Positions 1 through 9,154 of a DNA stretch of 40,413 nucleotides are shown one piece after another (positions within the stretch are counted from its first letter, which is position 1; every line of letters begins with the position of its first letter). Under the pieces are notes generated by a model. It was given only the letters and a program-made list of their open reading frames with translations. It was not told the DNA's origin and ran no database searches. Origin of the DNA: Candidatus Kuenenia stuttgartensis (GTDB lineage: Bacteria; Planctomycetota; Planctomycetia; Planctomycetales; Planctomycetaceae); NCBI GenBank assembly GCA_945904015.1, contig CAMDPK010000057.1, forward strand, positions 1 to 40,413, written 5' to 3'. The translations under genes and the position numbers were made by a program.

Positions 1-229
1 TCAGGTCCGCCAGCTTCGCTTCATTGGTCTTGAGTTGCAGGTTTTTCTGATCCGCGAGCTTTCGCTGTTCCGTGTGTTTCGCCTTGGCCTGATCCAATTC
101 GGCCTGCCTCTTGGCCAGGACATTCTCTTTGGCCTTGATGAGTCGCGGGCCTTTCTCAAGCTCCTCCTGCACCCCTTTCAGCTTCTGCTGAAGGTCGTGA
201 AGAAACTGCAAACCATTCGAGACAGCCAT
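1..229 (-). CDS. Coiled-coil protein, N-terminal part (runs off window)
   Basis: On the minus strand an ATG at 227-229 opens a frame that stays open to the window edge, about 76 residues. It begins MAVSNGLQFLHDLQQKLKGV and continues as a Lys/Glu/Gln-rich heptad-like helix (LEKGPRLIKAKENVLAKRQ, QAKAKHTEQRKLADQ) with almost no helix breakers, so it is a coiled coil. A GGGAG purine run lies about 10 nt upstream of the ATG. It follows the lipoprotein gene on the same strand after about 105 nt. I do not recognise the family. Coiled-coil hairpin proteins with a C-terminal zinc ribbon begin similarly, but the C-terminus is outside the window. The frame on the opposite strand here is a shadow of this helix. 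Confidence 0.7.
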   Translation of the reverse strand, partial: MAVSNGLQFLHDLQQKLKGVQEELEKGPRLIKAKENVLAKRQAELDQAKAKHTEQRKLADQKNLQLKTNEAKLADL

Positions 230-334
230 GAGCAGACGGCTCCCAGAGGACAGCGATCATCAATCCAAACGCAATCGTGATGGCCGTGTGTTTTAACGGC
301 TCAGCCACGGAAGCAGTAGCCTTGGACCCTGGAA

Positions 335-1375
335 CTATTTCTGCGGCTCATCGGGCAGCAGCACTTCCGTGTCGGGCCGTTTGACGCGAATTGGCTTGGA
401 GGACGGCGGAGTCACGATCGGAACTTCTACCGACTGCGGCTGGTCGGGGATCGCCGTTCCGAACCAAGCCGCGGCGAGCCGCAACGCACCCGTTTGCCAC
501 ACTTGCCGCGTTTCGGCAAACGATTTCGTCTCGGCCAACTCGTCGAGCAACTGGTCAATCTCTCGCAAACGCGCGTGCCACGGTTCGGGGTGCGCGCGGA
601 GTTCGTCGGCCCAGGCGAGACATTGCTCGCGCACCAGCGGGAACTGAGTCGGCCATGCCTCGGCCAACGTCTGCGGAATCCAATGTTGCTCGACTCGCAC
701 AAACTTGTGCTGCGTCGCTGCTTGCCCCGGCCATTGCACGGTGAGCACTGCGAGCACAGCGGAATCGGTGGTGGATTCCAACAACTCAACTTTCACCTCA
801 CCGAACTGTGCGAACAAGTCGCCTCCCAGTCCCGTGTCGCCGAGTGCTCCCTGCGACAGTGCCGCGATCAGCCGATTGCCCGTCCCGCCGAGAAATCTGA
901 GTGCATCCAATTTGCGCAGTAGTACGACATTGTTGAGTTCACTCTCGCACAGAGCACTCAAAAGCTGTTCGACAGCGCGCAGATGTGCGGCCAACTCGCG
1001 ATCCGATGCGTTCGCCGCCTCACTAGCCTCATTAAACTTGCGGACGATTTGCGATGTGACCGTGTGAGCTTTTCGGCAAGTCGCGACAAATGGCTCCCAA
1101 GACTTTTCGTCCAAACGCTCTCCGAGGTCATGCAACAATTCTTGAACGTCGGCCTGGTACGACGGCGGCAGGAATTCCCACAACGCCTGCAGTTCTTGTC
1201 GCTGCAAACCCGCGAGCACATTGCGAACGGCTTCGTCGGCGGTCTTCGGAGCCTCGGCGCAGACAATGACATCGGACCCTGGTTTTGAGCAGCCGCCAGT
1301 CGTGACGACGATCAGACCGATGAGCACCGCGAAGAACTCAGTTCGACCCGCAAAAACTCGTCGCGACACAATCAT
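335..1375 (-). CDS. Predicted lipoprotein of unknown function
   Basis: This is a 346-residue protein with a classical lipoprotein signal: basic start (MIVSRRVFAGR), hydrophobic core (FFAVLIGLIVV) and lipobox TTGGC with Cys29. The mature part is mostly helical and Leu/Ala/Glu-rich. It has no catalytic motif that I recognise and ends in a Pro-rich, charged tail (residues about 315-346). Its ATG lies one base after the TGA of the PQQ propeller gene, so the two are almost certainly co-transcribed and probably translationally coupled. That suggests a shared envelope or periplasmic role, but no specific function can be given. The lipoprotein call is firm and the biological role is unknown. Confidence 0.8.
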   Translation of the reverse strand: MIVSRRVFAGRTEFFAVLIGLIVVTTGGCSKPGSDVIVCAEAPKTADEAVRNVLAGLQRQELQALWEFLPPSYQADVQELLHDLGERLDEKSWEPFVATCRKAHTVTSQIVRKFNEASEAANASDRELAAHLRAVEQLLSALCESELNNVVLLRKLDALRFLGGTGNRLIAALSQGALGDTGLGGDLFAQFGEVKVELLESTTDSAVLAVLTVQWPGQAATQHKFVRVEQHWIPQTLAEAWPTQFPLVREQCLAWADELRAHPEPWHARLREIDQLLDELAETKSFAETRQVWQTGALRLAAAWFGTAIPDQPQSVEVPIVTPPSSKPIRVKRPDTEVLLPDEPQK

Positions 1376-1376
1376 C

Positions 1377-2657
1377 TCAGTCTCGCTTCTCGATGCGATA
1401 CAGATGCGTCTTCGTCCGCACGATCAGTGACTTGCCGGCCACGGCGGGAGACGCGGTGAAGCCGTCCTCAAACTTGTTCTCGGAGATCAATTCAAACTCG
1501 CGGCCGGCTTTGAAGACCGGCACGTCCCCTTCTTGTGACCAGCAATAAATCAGACCGTTGGCCAGCAGCGGCGAGGACCAATACGTTCCCGCGATTCGCT
1601 TGGACCAGATTTCTTTGCCGGACTTCGCGTCGAGACACGACGCGACGCCGATGTCGTTCATCATGAAGAGCAAGTCGCCGACCAGAATCTGCGAGGGACG
1701 CTTGGGAATCTGTTTGGAACTTGTCCAGACAATGTTCTTGGTGATGTCCCCTTGGCCTTCGGGATTCACGGCCACGAGCGGGTTCGGACCGTCGGCGGTA
1801 TTGATGTAAAGCAATCCGTTGCCGAACAGGGGTCTTCCAGCGGCATTCATGCCTTTGTGGTAGACCGTCCAAATCGGCTCGCCAGTTTTCGGCTCATAGG
1901 CGATCGTCGCATAAGCGAATGGGCTGACGAGCAACTCGCGGCCACCGACTTTGATGATCGACGGCGTCGAGTAGCCTTTCTTGGCATCGCCGTCCGTCGT
2001 GTGGTAGTCGATGTCGCGATCCTTTTTCCAAACCGTCTTTCCGGTCTTCTTGTCGAGTGCCGCGATGTATTGGAAGTCGTAACCGTCGAACGTCAGATAC
2101 AGCAAATCGCCATGCACGATCGGCGACGAACCCGGCCCGCGGAAGTGATCACACTCCAAATCACGACGCTCCCAAATCTTTTCGCCAGTCTTGGTGTCGA
2201 GACACGCGGTGCCGTAGCTGCCGAAATGAATGTAGACGCGACCCTCTTCGATGAACGGCGTGGGCGAGGCGAACGTGTTTGTCGGATGCGTGATTTGCAG
2301 TTCCGACACCGCGAACAGTTTGAGATTGTGGATGACCTTTCCGCTCTCCAGGTCCACACAGACGGCGGACAGATCGATCGGCTTTTCGAGCTTGATCCTT
2401 TCCTTGGTGTTGCCCTGGATGTCCGGCGCGTTCGTCAGCCAGATTTGTTTTCCCCAGACGACCGGTGACGACCACGCTCGCCCCGGAATCGCCGTCTTCC
2501 AGACGATTTCCTTCGAGCCTTCACCGAATTGGACCGGTAGTCCTTTCTCGGTTGACGTGCCGTCGCCGCGCGGACCACGGAATTGATTCCACGGTGCATC
2601 GTCGGCGAAAGTGAGAGTGCCAATCATGCAAAGGCAGGCTGACGCAAGCAGACGCAT
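1377..2657 (-). CDS. Secreted PQQ-like beta-propeller protein
   Basis: A 426-residue exported protein starts at the ATG ending at 2657. This start has a GAGGA Shine-Dalgarno about 8 nt upstream and gives a clean Sec signal (MRLLASACLCMIGTLTFADD); the open frame extends 26 codons further upstream without such support. The body consists of PQQ-type propeller blades of the form 'A-x-D-x-K-T-G-x-x-x-W', for example CLDTKTGEKIWERR, ALDKKTGKTVWKK, AYEPKTGEPIWTV and CLDAKSGKEIWSK. N-terminal WNQFRGPRGDG is the usual planctomycete entry motif. Proteins of this type are often annotated BamB-like or as quinoprotein dehydrogenases, but no catalytic residues or cofactor ligands can be assigned here. The downstream lipoprotein gene begins one base after its stop. 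Confidence 0.9.
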   Translation of the reverse strand: MRLLASACLCMIGTLTFADDAPWNQFRGPRGDGTSTEKGLPVQFGEGSKEIVWKTAIPGRAWSSPVVWGKQIWLTNAPDIQGNTKERIKLEKPIDLSAVCVDLESGKVIHNLKLFAVSELQITHPTNTFASPTPFIEEGRVYIHFGSYGTACLDTKTGEKIWERRDLECDHFRGPGSSPIVHGDLLYLTFDGYDFQYIAALDKKTGKTVWKKDRDIDYHTTDGDAKKGYSTPSIIKVGGRELLVSPFAYATIAYEPKTGEPIWTVYHKGMNAAGRPLFGNGLLYINTADGPNPLVAVNPEGQGDITKNIVWTSSKQIPKRPSQILVGDLLFMMNDIGVASCLDAKSGKEIWSKRIAGTYWSSPLLANGLIYCWSQEGDVPVFKAGREFELISENKFEDGFTASPAVAGKSLIVRTKTHLYRIEKRD

Positions 2658-2708
2658 TTCGTGTCCTCGCGGGTAAGTGGAAATGGATGGAAACGTACGG
2701 CGAAGAAG

Positions 2709-2738
2709 TTTCACCACAAAGGCACGAAGACACAAAGG
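2709..2738. repeat. Low-complexity repeat word (CACCACAAAGGCACGAAG type)
   Basis: Between the PQQ gene start and the recJ stop lies a purine-rich stretch TTTCACCACAAAGGCACG followed by AAGACACAAAGG. It resembles half of an inverted pair; a degenerate partner (CTTCGTAACCTTGG) follows around 2753-2767. It is intergenic and shows no ribosome-binding or coding signal. It looks like the low-complexity element class at 4647-4734 and 28857-28962. Confidence 0.4.
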
Positions 2739-2777
2739 TCAACACGGCGGTGCTTCGTAACCTTGGTCGTTTCAAAG

Positions 2778-4559
2778 TTATCCGCCCGCCACCGTTTCGG
2801 CCAAGCGACTCGGTTCGACCTTGTCCGCTCGCCAGTCGATCAGCCGCAGTTCGACTTTTTCGTAGCCGTTGAAACTGTTGATCGTCGGCGCGAAGCAAAC
2901 CGAGATTGGGCCACCGACCGCCGCGATTTCGTCGGCCCAATCGCCGGCTCCGAAACAGACGGCCCGCATCACCGTGCCGTAGTGCTTCAGACGCAGCGAG
3001 AGATGCCGTTCGCCTTCGCCCATTTTTCTCGGCGGTTCGGCCAACTCGCAGCGAGCGGCGGAGAACACCGGCTTCGGATTCTCGCGGCCGAACGGGCCGA
3101 GCTTCGAAAGCATCATGACCGCCGTGTGCGTCAGATCGGCGAGCCGGACTTCGGCGTCGATCGACACTTCGCGATCGCTGGCGATGACCTCGTGAGTCCT
3201 CGCAAAGTGCTCACAGAAGTCGGTGCGGAAGGCCTCGATCCGATCCGCCTCGATCTTGAGCCCCGCCGCCGCGTGATGTCCCCCGAACGACTTCAGGTGA
3301 TGAGCACACGCCGCCAACCCACCGTGCAAATCAAACCGCGCGAACGTGCGGCCTGATCCTTGTCCCATTCGATCTTGCCGCGACAGCGAAATTAAGATCG
3401 TTGGCTTTTCGAACTGCTCGGCGACACGGCTGGCCACGATGCCGATGACCCCCGGATGCCACTCCTCGTGAGCGAGCACCAGCGCGGGGCTGTCTTGCCA
3501 CGCGGGATTTTCGGCGACCATCTCTTTCGCCTGTTTGAGAATCTTGCGTTCGACCACCTGCCGTTGCTGATTGAGTTCGTCGAGATACTTGGCCAGTGCG
3601 AGTGCTCGTTCGGGGTTGTCGGTCGTCAACAATTCAACCGCGAGCCGCGCCTGCCCCAATCGCCCCACCGCGTTGATGCGCGGGCCGATCGTGAAGCCGA
3701 TGTCGTCCGCACCGAGTTCTTTTTTGTCTCCCAAGCCGCTGACTTGCAGCAACGCTTTCATTCCCAGACTGCATCGCTCGACGAGACTGCCCAATCCGTA
3801 CCGCACGATCGCGCGGTTCTCGTCGACCAGCGGCACGCAATCGGCCACCGTGCCGATCGCGGCGAGTCCAACCGCGCTCATCAGGAACTCGCGCATCGAA
3901 GGCGACGCCTTCTTGCCGTCGCCGAGCCGCTGACAGATTCCCCAAGCGAGCTTGAACGCGACTCCCGCTCCGCAAAGTTGCCCGAACGGATACTGCGAAC
4001 CCGGCAACCGCGGATGCACGAGACATGTGGCCGGAGGCAACTCCGCCGCCATCTCGTGGTGATCGGTGACGATCAATTCGAGTCCGAGTTCTTTGGCGAG
4101 CGCCGCTTCCGCAACGCTGGAGATGCCGCAATCGACAGTGACCACCAACCGCCGTGGGTCTTCTTCGTGAAGCTGCCGAATCGCGTCGCAGTTCAGGCCG
4201 TAGCCCTCCTCCATGCGGTGCGGGATGTAGTAATCGACGGTCGCGTTTGCGAGCCGCAAGCAATGCCACAAGATGCTGGTCGCGGTGACGCCATCGACAT
4301 CGTAGTCGCCGTAGATCGTGATCCGCCGCCCCGACTTCACCGCCGCGACGATCCGGTCAGCAGCCTCGGACAGATTCGGCATCAAGTCCGGATCGTGCAG
4401 ATCCATCAAGCTCGATTGCAAGAACGTGCTGGCCGCCGAATCGCTGGTGTGCCCGCGAGCGAACAGCACCTGCGCCACCAACGCCGGCAAGCGCAACGTC
4501 CGAGACAGTTCCCTCACGGCGGCGGCATCATGCGGGGCAAACCGCCAAGTCTTCGGCAT
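2778..4559 (-). CDS. recJ: Single-stranded-DNA-specific exonuclease RecJ
   Basis: A 593-residue protein, the normal length for bacterial RecJ. RecJ is a DHH-family 5'-3' single-strand exonuclease acting in recombination and mismatch repair. The metal-binding motifs are intact: DYDVDG at residues 85-90, VDCGIS near 142-147 and the DHH signature at 166-168. The DHHA1 domain carries QGSGRTF and SFGGHHAAAG around residues 410-430, and an OB-like C-terminal region follows. The start is supported by a strong AAGGAG Shine-Dalgarno 8 nt before the ATG. It lies between the ABC permease and the PQQ gene on the same strand with small gaps, so it may share transcripts but has no obvious functional partner here. 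Confidence 0.97.
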   Translation of the reverse strand: MPKTWRFAPHDAAAVRELSRTLRLPALVAQVLFARGHTSDSAASTFLQSSLMDLHDPDLMPNLSEAADRIVAAVKSGRRITIYGDYDVDGVTATSILWHCLRLANATVDYYIPHRMEEGYGLNCDAIRQLHEEDPRRLVVTVDCGISSVAEAALAKELGLELIVTDHHEMAAELPPATCLVHPRLPGSQYPFGQLCGAGVAFKLAWGICQRLGDGKKASPSMREFLMSAVGLAAIGTVADCVPLVDENRAIVRYGLGSLVERCSLGMKALLQVSGLGDKKELGADDIGFTIGPRINAVGRLGQARLAVELLTTDNPERALALAKYLDELNQQRQVVERKILKQAKEMVAENPAWQDSPALVLAHEEWHPGVIGIVASRVAEQFEKPTILISLSRQDRMGQGSGRTFARFDLHGGLAACAHHLKSFGGHHAAAGLKIEADRIEAFRTDFCEHFARTHEVIASDREVSIDAEVRLADLTHTAVMMLSKLGPFGRENPKPVFSAARCELAEPPRKMGEGERHLSLRLKHYGTVMRAVCFGAGDWADEIAAVGGPISVCFAPTINSFNGYEKVELRLIDWRADKVEPSRLAETVAGG

Positions 4560-4646
4560 CGAGAGGCTCCTTCCAGATCGGAACGTTGACGCGGAATTAC
4601 AGCAGTCATGCGAGCGGCAGGGAAGCGTCCAGCGGCGAGTGGACGC

Positions 4647-4734
4647 AATGAAAAGTGGGAAATGAAAAATGAAAAATGAAAAATGCCAGACATCTCAATT
4701 TGCACTCTTCATTTTTCATTTCTCACTTTTCATT
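4647..4734. repeat. Inverted pair of AAAATG-type low-complexity words
   Basis: The left arm at 4647-4671 reads AATGAAAAGTGGGAAATG and continues with AAAAATG words. The right arm at 4710-4734 is its reverse complement with one mismatch in 25. The spacer is about 38 nt. The left arm carries extra direct copies of the GAAAAAT word up to 4685. It fills the gap between the recJ start and the ABC permease stop. A transcript would fold into a long AU-rich hairpin, but there is no U-tract typical of a terminator. Confidence 0.8.
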
Positions 4735-4743
4735 CCTCGCTTT

Positions 4744-5559
4744 TTATCCACCAAACGCGCCGTACCGCCGCACGCCGCGAGCCAGCGTCACTCGGCACAT
4801 CACGAACAGCACGACGACCCACAGAGCCTCGATGCCCAACTCCACGAGCAACTGCGAGTGATCGTACTTGCCGAGCATGATTGCCGCCGGAAAGTACGCC
4901 AGATATTGAAACGGAGCGTATCGCACCCACTCGCCAATCGGCCCCAGCCAATCCAGCGGGATCATGTGCCCCGACAAAAAATAGTTGATCATCATGTAGA
5001 TGAAGAGCAACGAACTGACCTCCAAAAACCAGAACGCGATCAGCCCAATCCAGGCTTCCAGCAGAAAGCCAACCAGAAAGCTCAAGGCCAGTGAAATCAC
5101 GAACGCCACGATCGTGAAGGCGTCCGGCCAGCCCGTGAAGTAGTCGCGACAGAGCCAGAAGACCAACGCGAACGGCCCGATCGCGATGACGTAATACACC
5201 AGCTTGTGTGCCACTCGATACCAGAACAGATAGCCCAGCATGTCGATCGGCTGCGTGAGATATTTCTTGATCGTCCCGTCGCGGATCTCGCGAGCGATCC
5301 CGCTGGCCAATCCCGGCATCGACGAGAATGCTCGTGCGATCATTACCAGCAAGGAGTACGCCACCATGTTGGCGTAGGTGTAGCCGTTGAGTTCTTTCCG
5401 CTCGTACGACGTCCCGGCCGCGAAGATCGCGCTCCACAAAAATACTTGCGTGACGATCGGCAGGAACCGCACCAACGTCGCGAACGCGAAGTCGCCCCGG
5501 TACACGAACCGCTCGGAAACGCAGGTCTTCAAGATGACCCATTGAACTTGCCAGGACAT
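4744..5559 (-). CDS. ABC-2 type transporter permease subunit
   Basis: A 271-residue integral membrane protein with about six hydrophobic spans ([65 protein letters not shown] and others). The layout and the motif '[21 protein letters not shown]' after the second span match ABC-2 permeases of the DUF990-type export group. The motif links the conserved 'R-x-G-x-i-x-x-y-L-x-x-P' cytoplasmic segment to the membrane core. No ATPase partner is encoded next to it, so the substrate is unknown and the ATP-binding subunit must be elsewhere. It is the last gene after the small basic protein gene, with a 41-nt gap. No strong Shine-Dalgarno is visible at the chosen ATG. Confidence 0.88.
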   Translation of the reverse strand: MSWQVQWVILKTCVSERFVYRGDFAFATLVRFLPIVTQVFLWSAIFAAGTSYERKELNGYTYANMVAYSLLVMIARAFSSMPGLASGIAREIRDGTIKKYLTQPIDMLGYLFWYRVAHKLVYYVIAIGPFALVFWLCRDYFTGWPDAFTIVAFVISLALSFLVGFLLEAWIGLIAFWFLEVSSLLFIYMMINYFLSGHMIPLDWLGPIGEWVRYAPFQYLAYFPAAIMLGKYDHSQLLVELGIEALWVVVLFVMCRVTLARGVRRYGAFGG

Positions 5560-5600
5560 GGCATCATCCGTTTTGGAATCTCTGCCCCAACTGAGCTCGG

Positions 5601-5810
5601 TTAGCGAGACTTCGAGATCACTCGCCGGCGTTTCTTGGACGCTGGGGTCTCAGGCAACCCCAACATCTTCGCGACCGTCAGCGGTTTTTTGCGTTTCGCG
5701 GGCCGCAGTTTGCGAAGCTGTTCACGGAATTGCCTTTCATCAATTCCCGCTTCCTTGAGCCGCTCGGATATCTCTTTACGAATCTCGCTCAAAGTTTTTG
5801 TTCCGAACAT
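5601..5810 (-). CDS. Small basic protein, partner of the HExxH protein
   Basis: A 69-residue, strongly basic and mostly helical protein: an N-terminal amphipathic helix ([18 protein letters not shown]) and a Lys/Arg-rich C-terminus ([14 protein letters not shown]). Its ATG lies inside the end of the upstream HExxH gene, a 22-nt overlap in another frame, and a perfect GGAGG lies about 7 nt upstream. Start and reality are therefore well supported. The [11 protein letters not shown] segment might be part of a small DNA-binding or dimerisation helix, but this is only inference. Translational coupling implies stoichiometric production with the metalloprotease-like protein. I do not recognise the family. 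Confidence 0.7.
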   Translation of the reverse strand: MFGTKTLSEIRKEISERLKEAGIDERQFREQLRKLRPAKRKKPLTVAKMLGLPETPASKKRRRVISKSR

Positions 5811-6298
5811 AACACGACCTCCAAAGTTTTTCGGATGCCATTGAATGTCTGAGCGGCGTCGGCAGGATCAGAGCAGCCTTGCAAAGCCTCGCCGACTGCC
5901 TTGTCGAGTAGTGCATCATGGTCAGCGACGTTGGTGACGAGCAAGGCCCCAATAATTGACGCCGCAATCTCCTCAAGGTGAATCGACAAATCACGAGCGA
6001 ACAATCGCCTCAACATTGGATGGTGGTGAAATACTTGATGCCCGCATTCGTGGGCCAGCACAGCCTCGAGCGAAAAGTGTCGTGAATCTTCTTTCCAGTC
6101 AAATGCTTCCGCGAATACGAGCATCACGTCGTCGCCGATTTTTGCACCCAATCGAATTTGAGCCGGCCCCGAGGAATCGTAGCGATGTCGGTATTCCACA
6201 CGTCCGCAGAAGCCCACCTTTGCTGCCAATTGACGAACCAAATCGATTCGTCGCGCTCGCTCGGTGAAGGTGATCGCTGACGGTTGGTGGCTGCTCAT
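5789..6298 (-). CDS. ImmA/IrrE-like HExxH metallopeptidase-type protein
   Basis: A 169-residue soluble protein with HECGH at residues 83-87 inside 'LEAVLAHECGHQVFHH', the gluzincin zinc motif. It is followed about 25 residues later by EEIAASIIGALL (residues 109-120), where the second Glu is the likely third zinc ligand. This spacing and the helix that follows resemble ImmA/IrrE-type peptidases (M78-like), which usually cleave a repressor partner. No helix-turn-helix is visible in this protein. It starts three bases after the hisH stop with no clear Shine-Dalgarno, which suggests coupling, and overlaps the small basic gene by 22 nt. The metallopeptidase fold is likely; the substrate is unknown. 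Confidence 0.75.
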   Translation of the reverse strand: MSSHQPSAITFTERARRIDLVRQLAAKVGFCGRVEYRHRYDSSGPAQIRLGAKIGDDVMLVFAEAFDWKEDSRHFSLEAVLAHECGHQVFHHHPMLRRLFARDLSIHLEEIAASIIGALLVTNVADHDALLDKAVGEALQGCSDPADAAQTFNGIRKTLEVVLCSEQKL

Positions 6299-6301
6299 GA
6301 A

Positions 6302-6907
6302 TCACAACGCCGCGAAATTGGCCAATAGTTGCAAACCGTGCTTCTGGCTTTTCTCCGGGTGGAATTGAGTCGCCCAGAGATTGCCGCGTCCGATCGCGGC
6401 GACGAAGCGTTCGCCGTGTTCGGATTCTGCGATCACGACGCTGCGGTCGGTCGGCACGACGTGGTAGCTGTGGACGAAATAGAAGTGCGCATCGCGCGGG
6501 ATGTTCGCCAACAACGCCGGCTCGCCGGTGATCTGCAACTGATTCCAGCCCATGTGCGGAATCTTCAGGTCCGGCTGATCCTGAAATCGCACGACCTTGC
6601 CGGGCACGATGCCCAGCCCCGGCCATTCGCCGTCCTCGTAGCTGACATCGAACAGCATTTGCAGTCCGAGACAGATCCCCAAAAACGGTTTGCCGCTCGC
6701 GAGGTGATCCAAAATCGGTGTGACGAATTCTCGCCGACGGACTTCGTGAATCGCATCGCGAAACGCTCCGACTCCCGGCAGCACCAACTTATCGACGTCG
6801 CCGAGCTTCGACGGCTGATCGCAAATCTCCGCCGCGTGTCCGAGCTTCTCAAACGCCTTCTGCACACTGCGAAGATTCCCCATGCCGTAATCAACGATCT
6901 TGATCAT
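6302..6907 (-). CDS. hisH: Imidazole glycerol phosphate synthase, glutaminase subunit HisH
   Basis: A 201-residue class I glutamine amidotransferase, standard HisH length. HisH supplies ammonia to HisF in histidine biosynthesis. Visible motifs are the N-terminal [17 protein letters not shown] at 44-49, the nucleophile elbow [10 protein letters not shown] with Cys79, the HisH-specific FVHSYHVVP, and the catalytic pair in ATQFHPEKS (His183, Glu185). Its start overlaps the stop of the upstream WD40-oxidoreductase gene in an ATGA arrangement (6904-6907), so translation is coupled. hisF and other his genes are not in the window, which makes this an orphan his gene inside an unrelated operon. Confidence 0.96.
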   Translation of the reverse strand: MIKIVDYGMGNLRSVQKAFEKLGHAAEICDQPSKLGDVDKLVLPGVGAFRDAIHEVRRREFVTPILDHLASGKPFLGICLGLQMLFDVSYEDGEWPGLGIVPGKVVRFQDQPDLKIPHMGWNQLQITGEPALLANIPRDAHFYFVHSYHVVPTDRSVVIAESEHGERFVAAIGRGNLWATQFHPEKSQKHGLQLLANFAAL

Positions 6908-8973
6908 TTCAAAGCTTTCAATTTCTCCGCCGCTTCCGCGCGAGCCTTCGCCATGACGCTTTCGAGCGTGACGCTCGCGCCGTTCTGGCGTTTGCTTTCG
7001 TCGGCGGCTTCCATGAAGGCGTAGATTTCAAGCGTCTCGGCCTCGCTGACCGGCGGCTGGCCGGAGCGAGCGAACTTGAGTACCGCGAAGAGCAGCGGCT
7101 CGTAGCCATCGTAGCTGCCGACCGGTTCCTCACCTTTTTCGCCAACCGCTTTGCCTTCGTAGCCTTTACCCTCACGGTAGATGCCGACTCGACCGCCATC
7201 CCAATCGCCGGTGACCTCGATTTTGCCATCGGCAGTCTTGCCACGCTTGACCGAAACGCAGCCGGTGCCCATCACCGTGAACAGCGATTCGACACCGTGA
7301 ATGCCGTACCAAAAGAGGTCGGGGTGCGTGGCCTCCAAGCTCGCGGGGCTAGACGTTTCACAGCGAGTAATCTTGCCGAGAGAACCACCTCGCACAGCCA
7401 GCGTATTCTTGCCGAACCGCAGCGACGACGACGAGAAAACTGGCACCTTGAACTTCTTGGCCGCTTCGAAGATCGCGACTGCGTCGGTCAGCGACCCAGC
7501 GATCGGCTTGTCGATGAAGCAGGGCTTGCCGGCTTTGAGGACCGGAATCAATTGCTCGAAATGCGGCCGGCCGTCGTTGGTTTCGAGGCAGACGACATCG
7601 ACTCGCTTCGCCAACTCCTCGATGGTGTCGACGATTTCGACCCCCTGTTTTTTCACGGCTTCCGTGTAGCTCGGAACTCGCTCGACACTCGATGGGATGT
7701 CCGGGCTGCCCTTCGGATACGCGGCGACCATGCGACTGCCGAACGCTTCGGGACGCTGCTTCTCACCGTTGAGGATGTTGGTGAAAGCCGTCGCGTGTGA
7801 CGTGTCCAAGCCGATGATGCCGACTTTGAGCGGCTTCGGTTCGGCGTCTTTCGCGGTCGCGGCCTGTTCGGCTTGCGCGAGATTCACGAACCCGTCCACC
7901 AGTTTCGCCGCAAGGGATTTCGCGGGTGGCTGCGAGTCGGACGCACTCGACAGCGAGACATCCCACAGCCGCACGCTGTTGTCGTAGCTGGCCGTCGCGA
8001 CGGTCTTGCCATCGGGTGCGAGCGCGAGGGCCGCGATCTTCGCTTCATGCTCCTCGGCCGTGCCGAGCACTTCGCCGTCAGCGATCCGCCACAGTTTGAG
8101 TTCGTTCTTCCCCTTCGCGCGTCCGCCGCTGCTGGTGATCGCCGTTTGGCCGTCGAGGCCCATCGCGATGCTCGTCACTGGTCGCGAGTGTCCGCCGAAG
8201 AAGCCGAGCGGCTTGCCCGATTCGACCTCAAAGACGTATGCCTTTTCGTCTGCGCTACCGACGATGAGCCGCGTGCCATTCGCTGCGAACGCGACCGAGG
8301 TCGCAACTTTCGTCATCCCCTCGAAGTCGCGGATCAGCTTGCCGGATTCGACGTCCCACAACTTCGCGATGCCCGGCCGAGTGACTCGCGTCTCATCGCC
8401 AGCCGCTGTCGCCAATGTTTTGCCGTCCGCTGAGAACGCGACGCACTGCACCGGATCTCGATCATGTTCGAGCGTCCTCAGCAACGCACCGTCTTCGAGA
8501 CGAATCAACCGAGCCGCCTCGTCATCGCAGCCGGTTGCCAGCAGTTTCCCATCGGGCGAGATCGCCAACGAGGTGACGAATCCGCGATGCTTTGGCAGAT
8601 CGCGCTCCTTCATTCCGCTCGCGACGTCCCAGACGCTGACCGATTGATAGGCTCCGATCACAAGCTTTTGGCCGCCGGGAAGGAACGCCAGCGACCTCGC
8701 ATAGCCGCTGCCGGTTTTCCAAACGGCGGTGGACTTCTTCTCGGCGACGTTCCACAACTGCACGGAGTTGTGAGTCCCCACCGCCAACGTTTTGCCGTCG
8801 GGCGAGAACGCCACGCTGGTCGCCCAGTTGTCAAAGCCGTCGAAGTGCGCCGTGCTTTTCAATTCCTTGGGCTTGCTCGCCGCCGGCTTGGAGTCCTCGG
8901 CCGTCGTGAATGGCAACGCACACAGCGAGAGGAACAGTCCGAAACCCAACAGCCAACGTTGTCCGAGCGACAT
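6904..8973 (-). CDS. Secreted WD40 propeller fused to Gfo/Idh/MocA-type oxidoreductase
   Basis: A 689-residue fusion protein. The start at 8973 is chosen because AGGAGAA lies just upstream and it opens a Sec signal ([26 protein letters not shown]). Residues about 45-345 hold WD40 blades with repeated 'F-S-P-D-G-K-T-L-A' and 'L-W-D-V' motifs. After an Ala/Lys-rich linker (about 350-377), residues about 380-689 are a Gfo/Idh/MocA oxidoreductase: [10 protein letters not shown] (Rossmann turn), [14 protein letters not shown], and [12 protein letters not shown], which contains the EKP-like lysine motif. The usual GxGxxG glycine pattern is altered to GIIGLDTSH. The fusion is a single uninterrupted frame. 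The stop overlaps hisH by 4 nt. The substrate is unknown; a periplasmic sugar or polyol derivative is a guess. Confidence 0.88.
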   Translation of the reverse strand: MSLGQRWLLGFGLFLSLCALPFTTAEDSKPAASKPKELKSTAHFDGFDNWATSVAFSPDGKTLAVGTHNSVQLWNVAEKKSTAVWKTGSGYARSLAFLPGGQKLVIGAYQSVSVWDVASGMKERDLPKHRGFVTSLAISPDGKLLATGCDDEAARLIRLEDGALLRTLEHDRDPVQCVAFSADGKTLATAAGDETRVTRPGIAKLWDVESGKLIRDFEGMTKVATSVAFAANGTRLIVGSADEKAYVFEVESGKPLGFFGGHSRPVTSIAMGLDGQTAITSSGGRAKGKNELKLWRIADGEVLGTAEEHEAKIAALALAPDGKTVATASYDNSVRLWDVSLSSASDSQPPAKSLAAKLVDGFVNLAQAEQAATAKDAEPKPLKVGIIGLDTSHATAFTNILNGEKQRPEAFGSRMVAAYPKGSPDIPSSVERVPSYTEAVKKQGVEIVDTIEELAKRVDVVCLETNDGRPHFEQLIPVLKAGKPCFIDKPIAGSLTDAVAIFEAAKKFKVPVFSSSSLRFGKNTLAVRGGSLGKITRCETSSPASLEATHPDLFWYGIHGVESLFTVMGTGCVSVKRGKTADGKIEVTGDWDGGRVGIYREGKGYEGKAVGEKGEEPVGSYDGYEPLLFAVLKFARSGQPPVSEAETLEIYAFMEAADESKRQNGASVTLESVMAKARAEAAEKLKALK

Positions 8974-9047
8974 GGAAGTTCTCCTGATCAGGTTGAGAAG
9001 TTCGCGAGGCCGGATTATCCCCCGCAACGCTCGAAACGCAACCGGTT

Positions 9048-9135
9048 GTAGAACGGACGCCTACATCCGTTCTGTTTTCGATCTGCGATCGACATCATTC
9101 ATGAAATTTCGAACGGACGTCGGCGTCCGTTCTAC
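9048..9135. repeat. Double-hairpin element (GAACGGACG family)
   Basis: The outer 14 nt GTAGAACGGACGCC (9048-9061) is a perfect inverted copy of 9122-9135. Each arm is also a hairpin: GAACGGA with TCCGTTC in the left arm and GAACGGACG with CGTCCGTTC in the right. The intervening 35-45 nt are AT-rich and could hold promoter elements for the rightward oxidoreductase gene. It lies in the divergent gap between two genes. The outer GTAG...CTAC ends are shared with the elements at 18918 and 30177. Confidence 0.85.
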
Positions 9136-9154
9136 GAACTCTTGAGGACTCACC

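Noticed and set aside
35-280. Plus-strand frame of 81 codons at the left edge
   Set aside because: The minus strand encodes a clean coiled-coil N-terminus with a ribosome site; the plus frame is its shadow.
3456-4589. Plus-strand open frame opposite recJ
   Set aside because: RecJ motifs are complete on the minus strand; the antisense product is Arg/His-rich and has no recognisable domain.
8974-9154. Possible bidirectional promoter boxes in the divergent gap
   Set aside because: I could not identify -35/-10 pairs that stand out from background, and planctomycete promoter consensus is uncertain.
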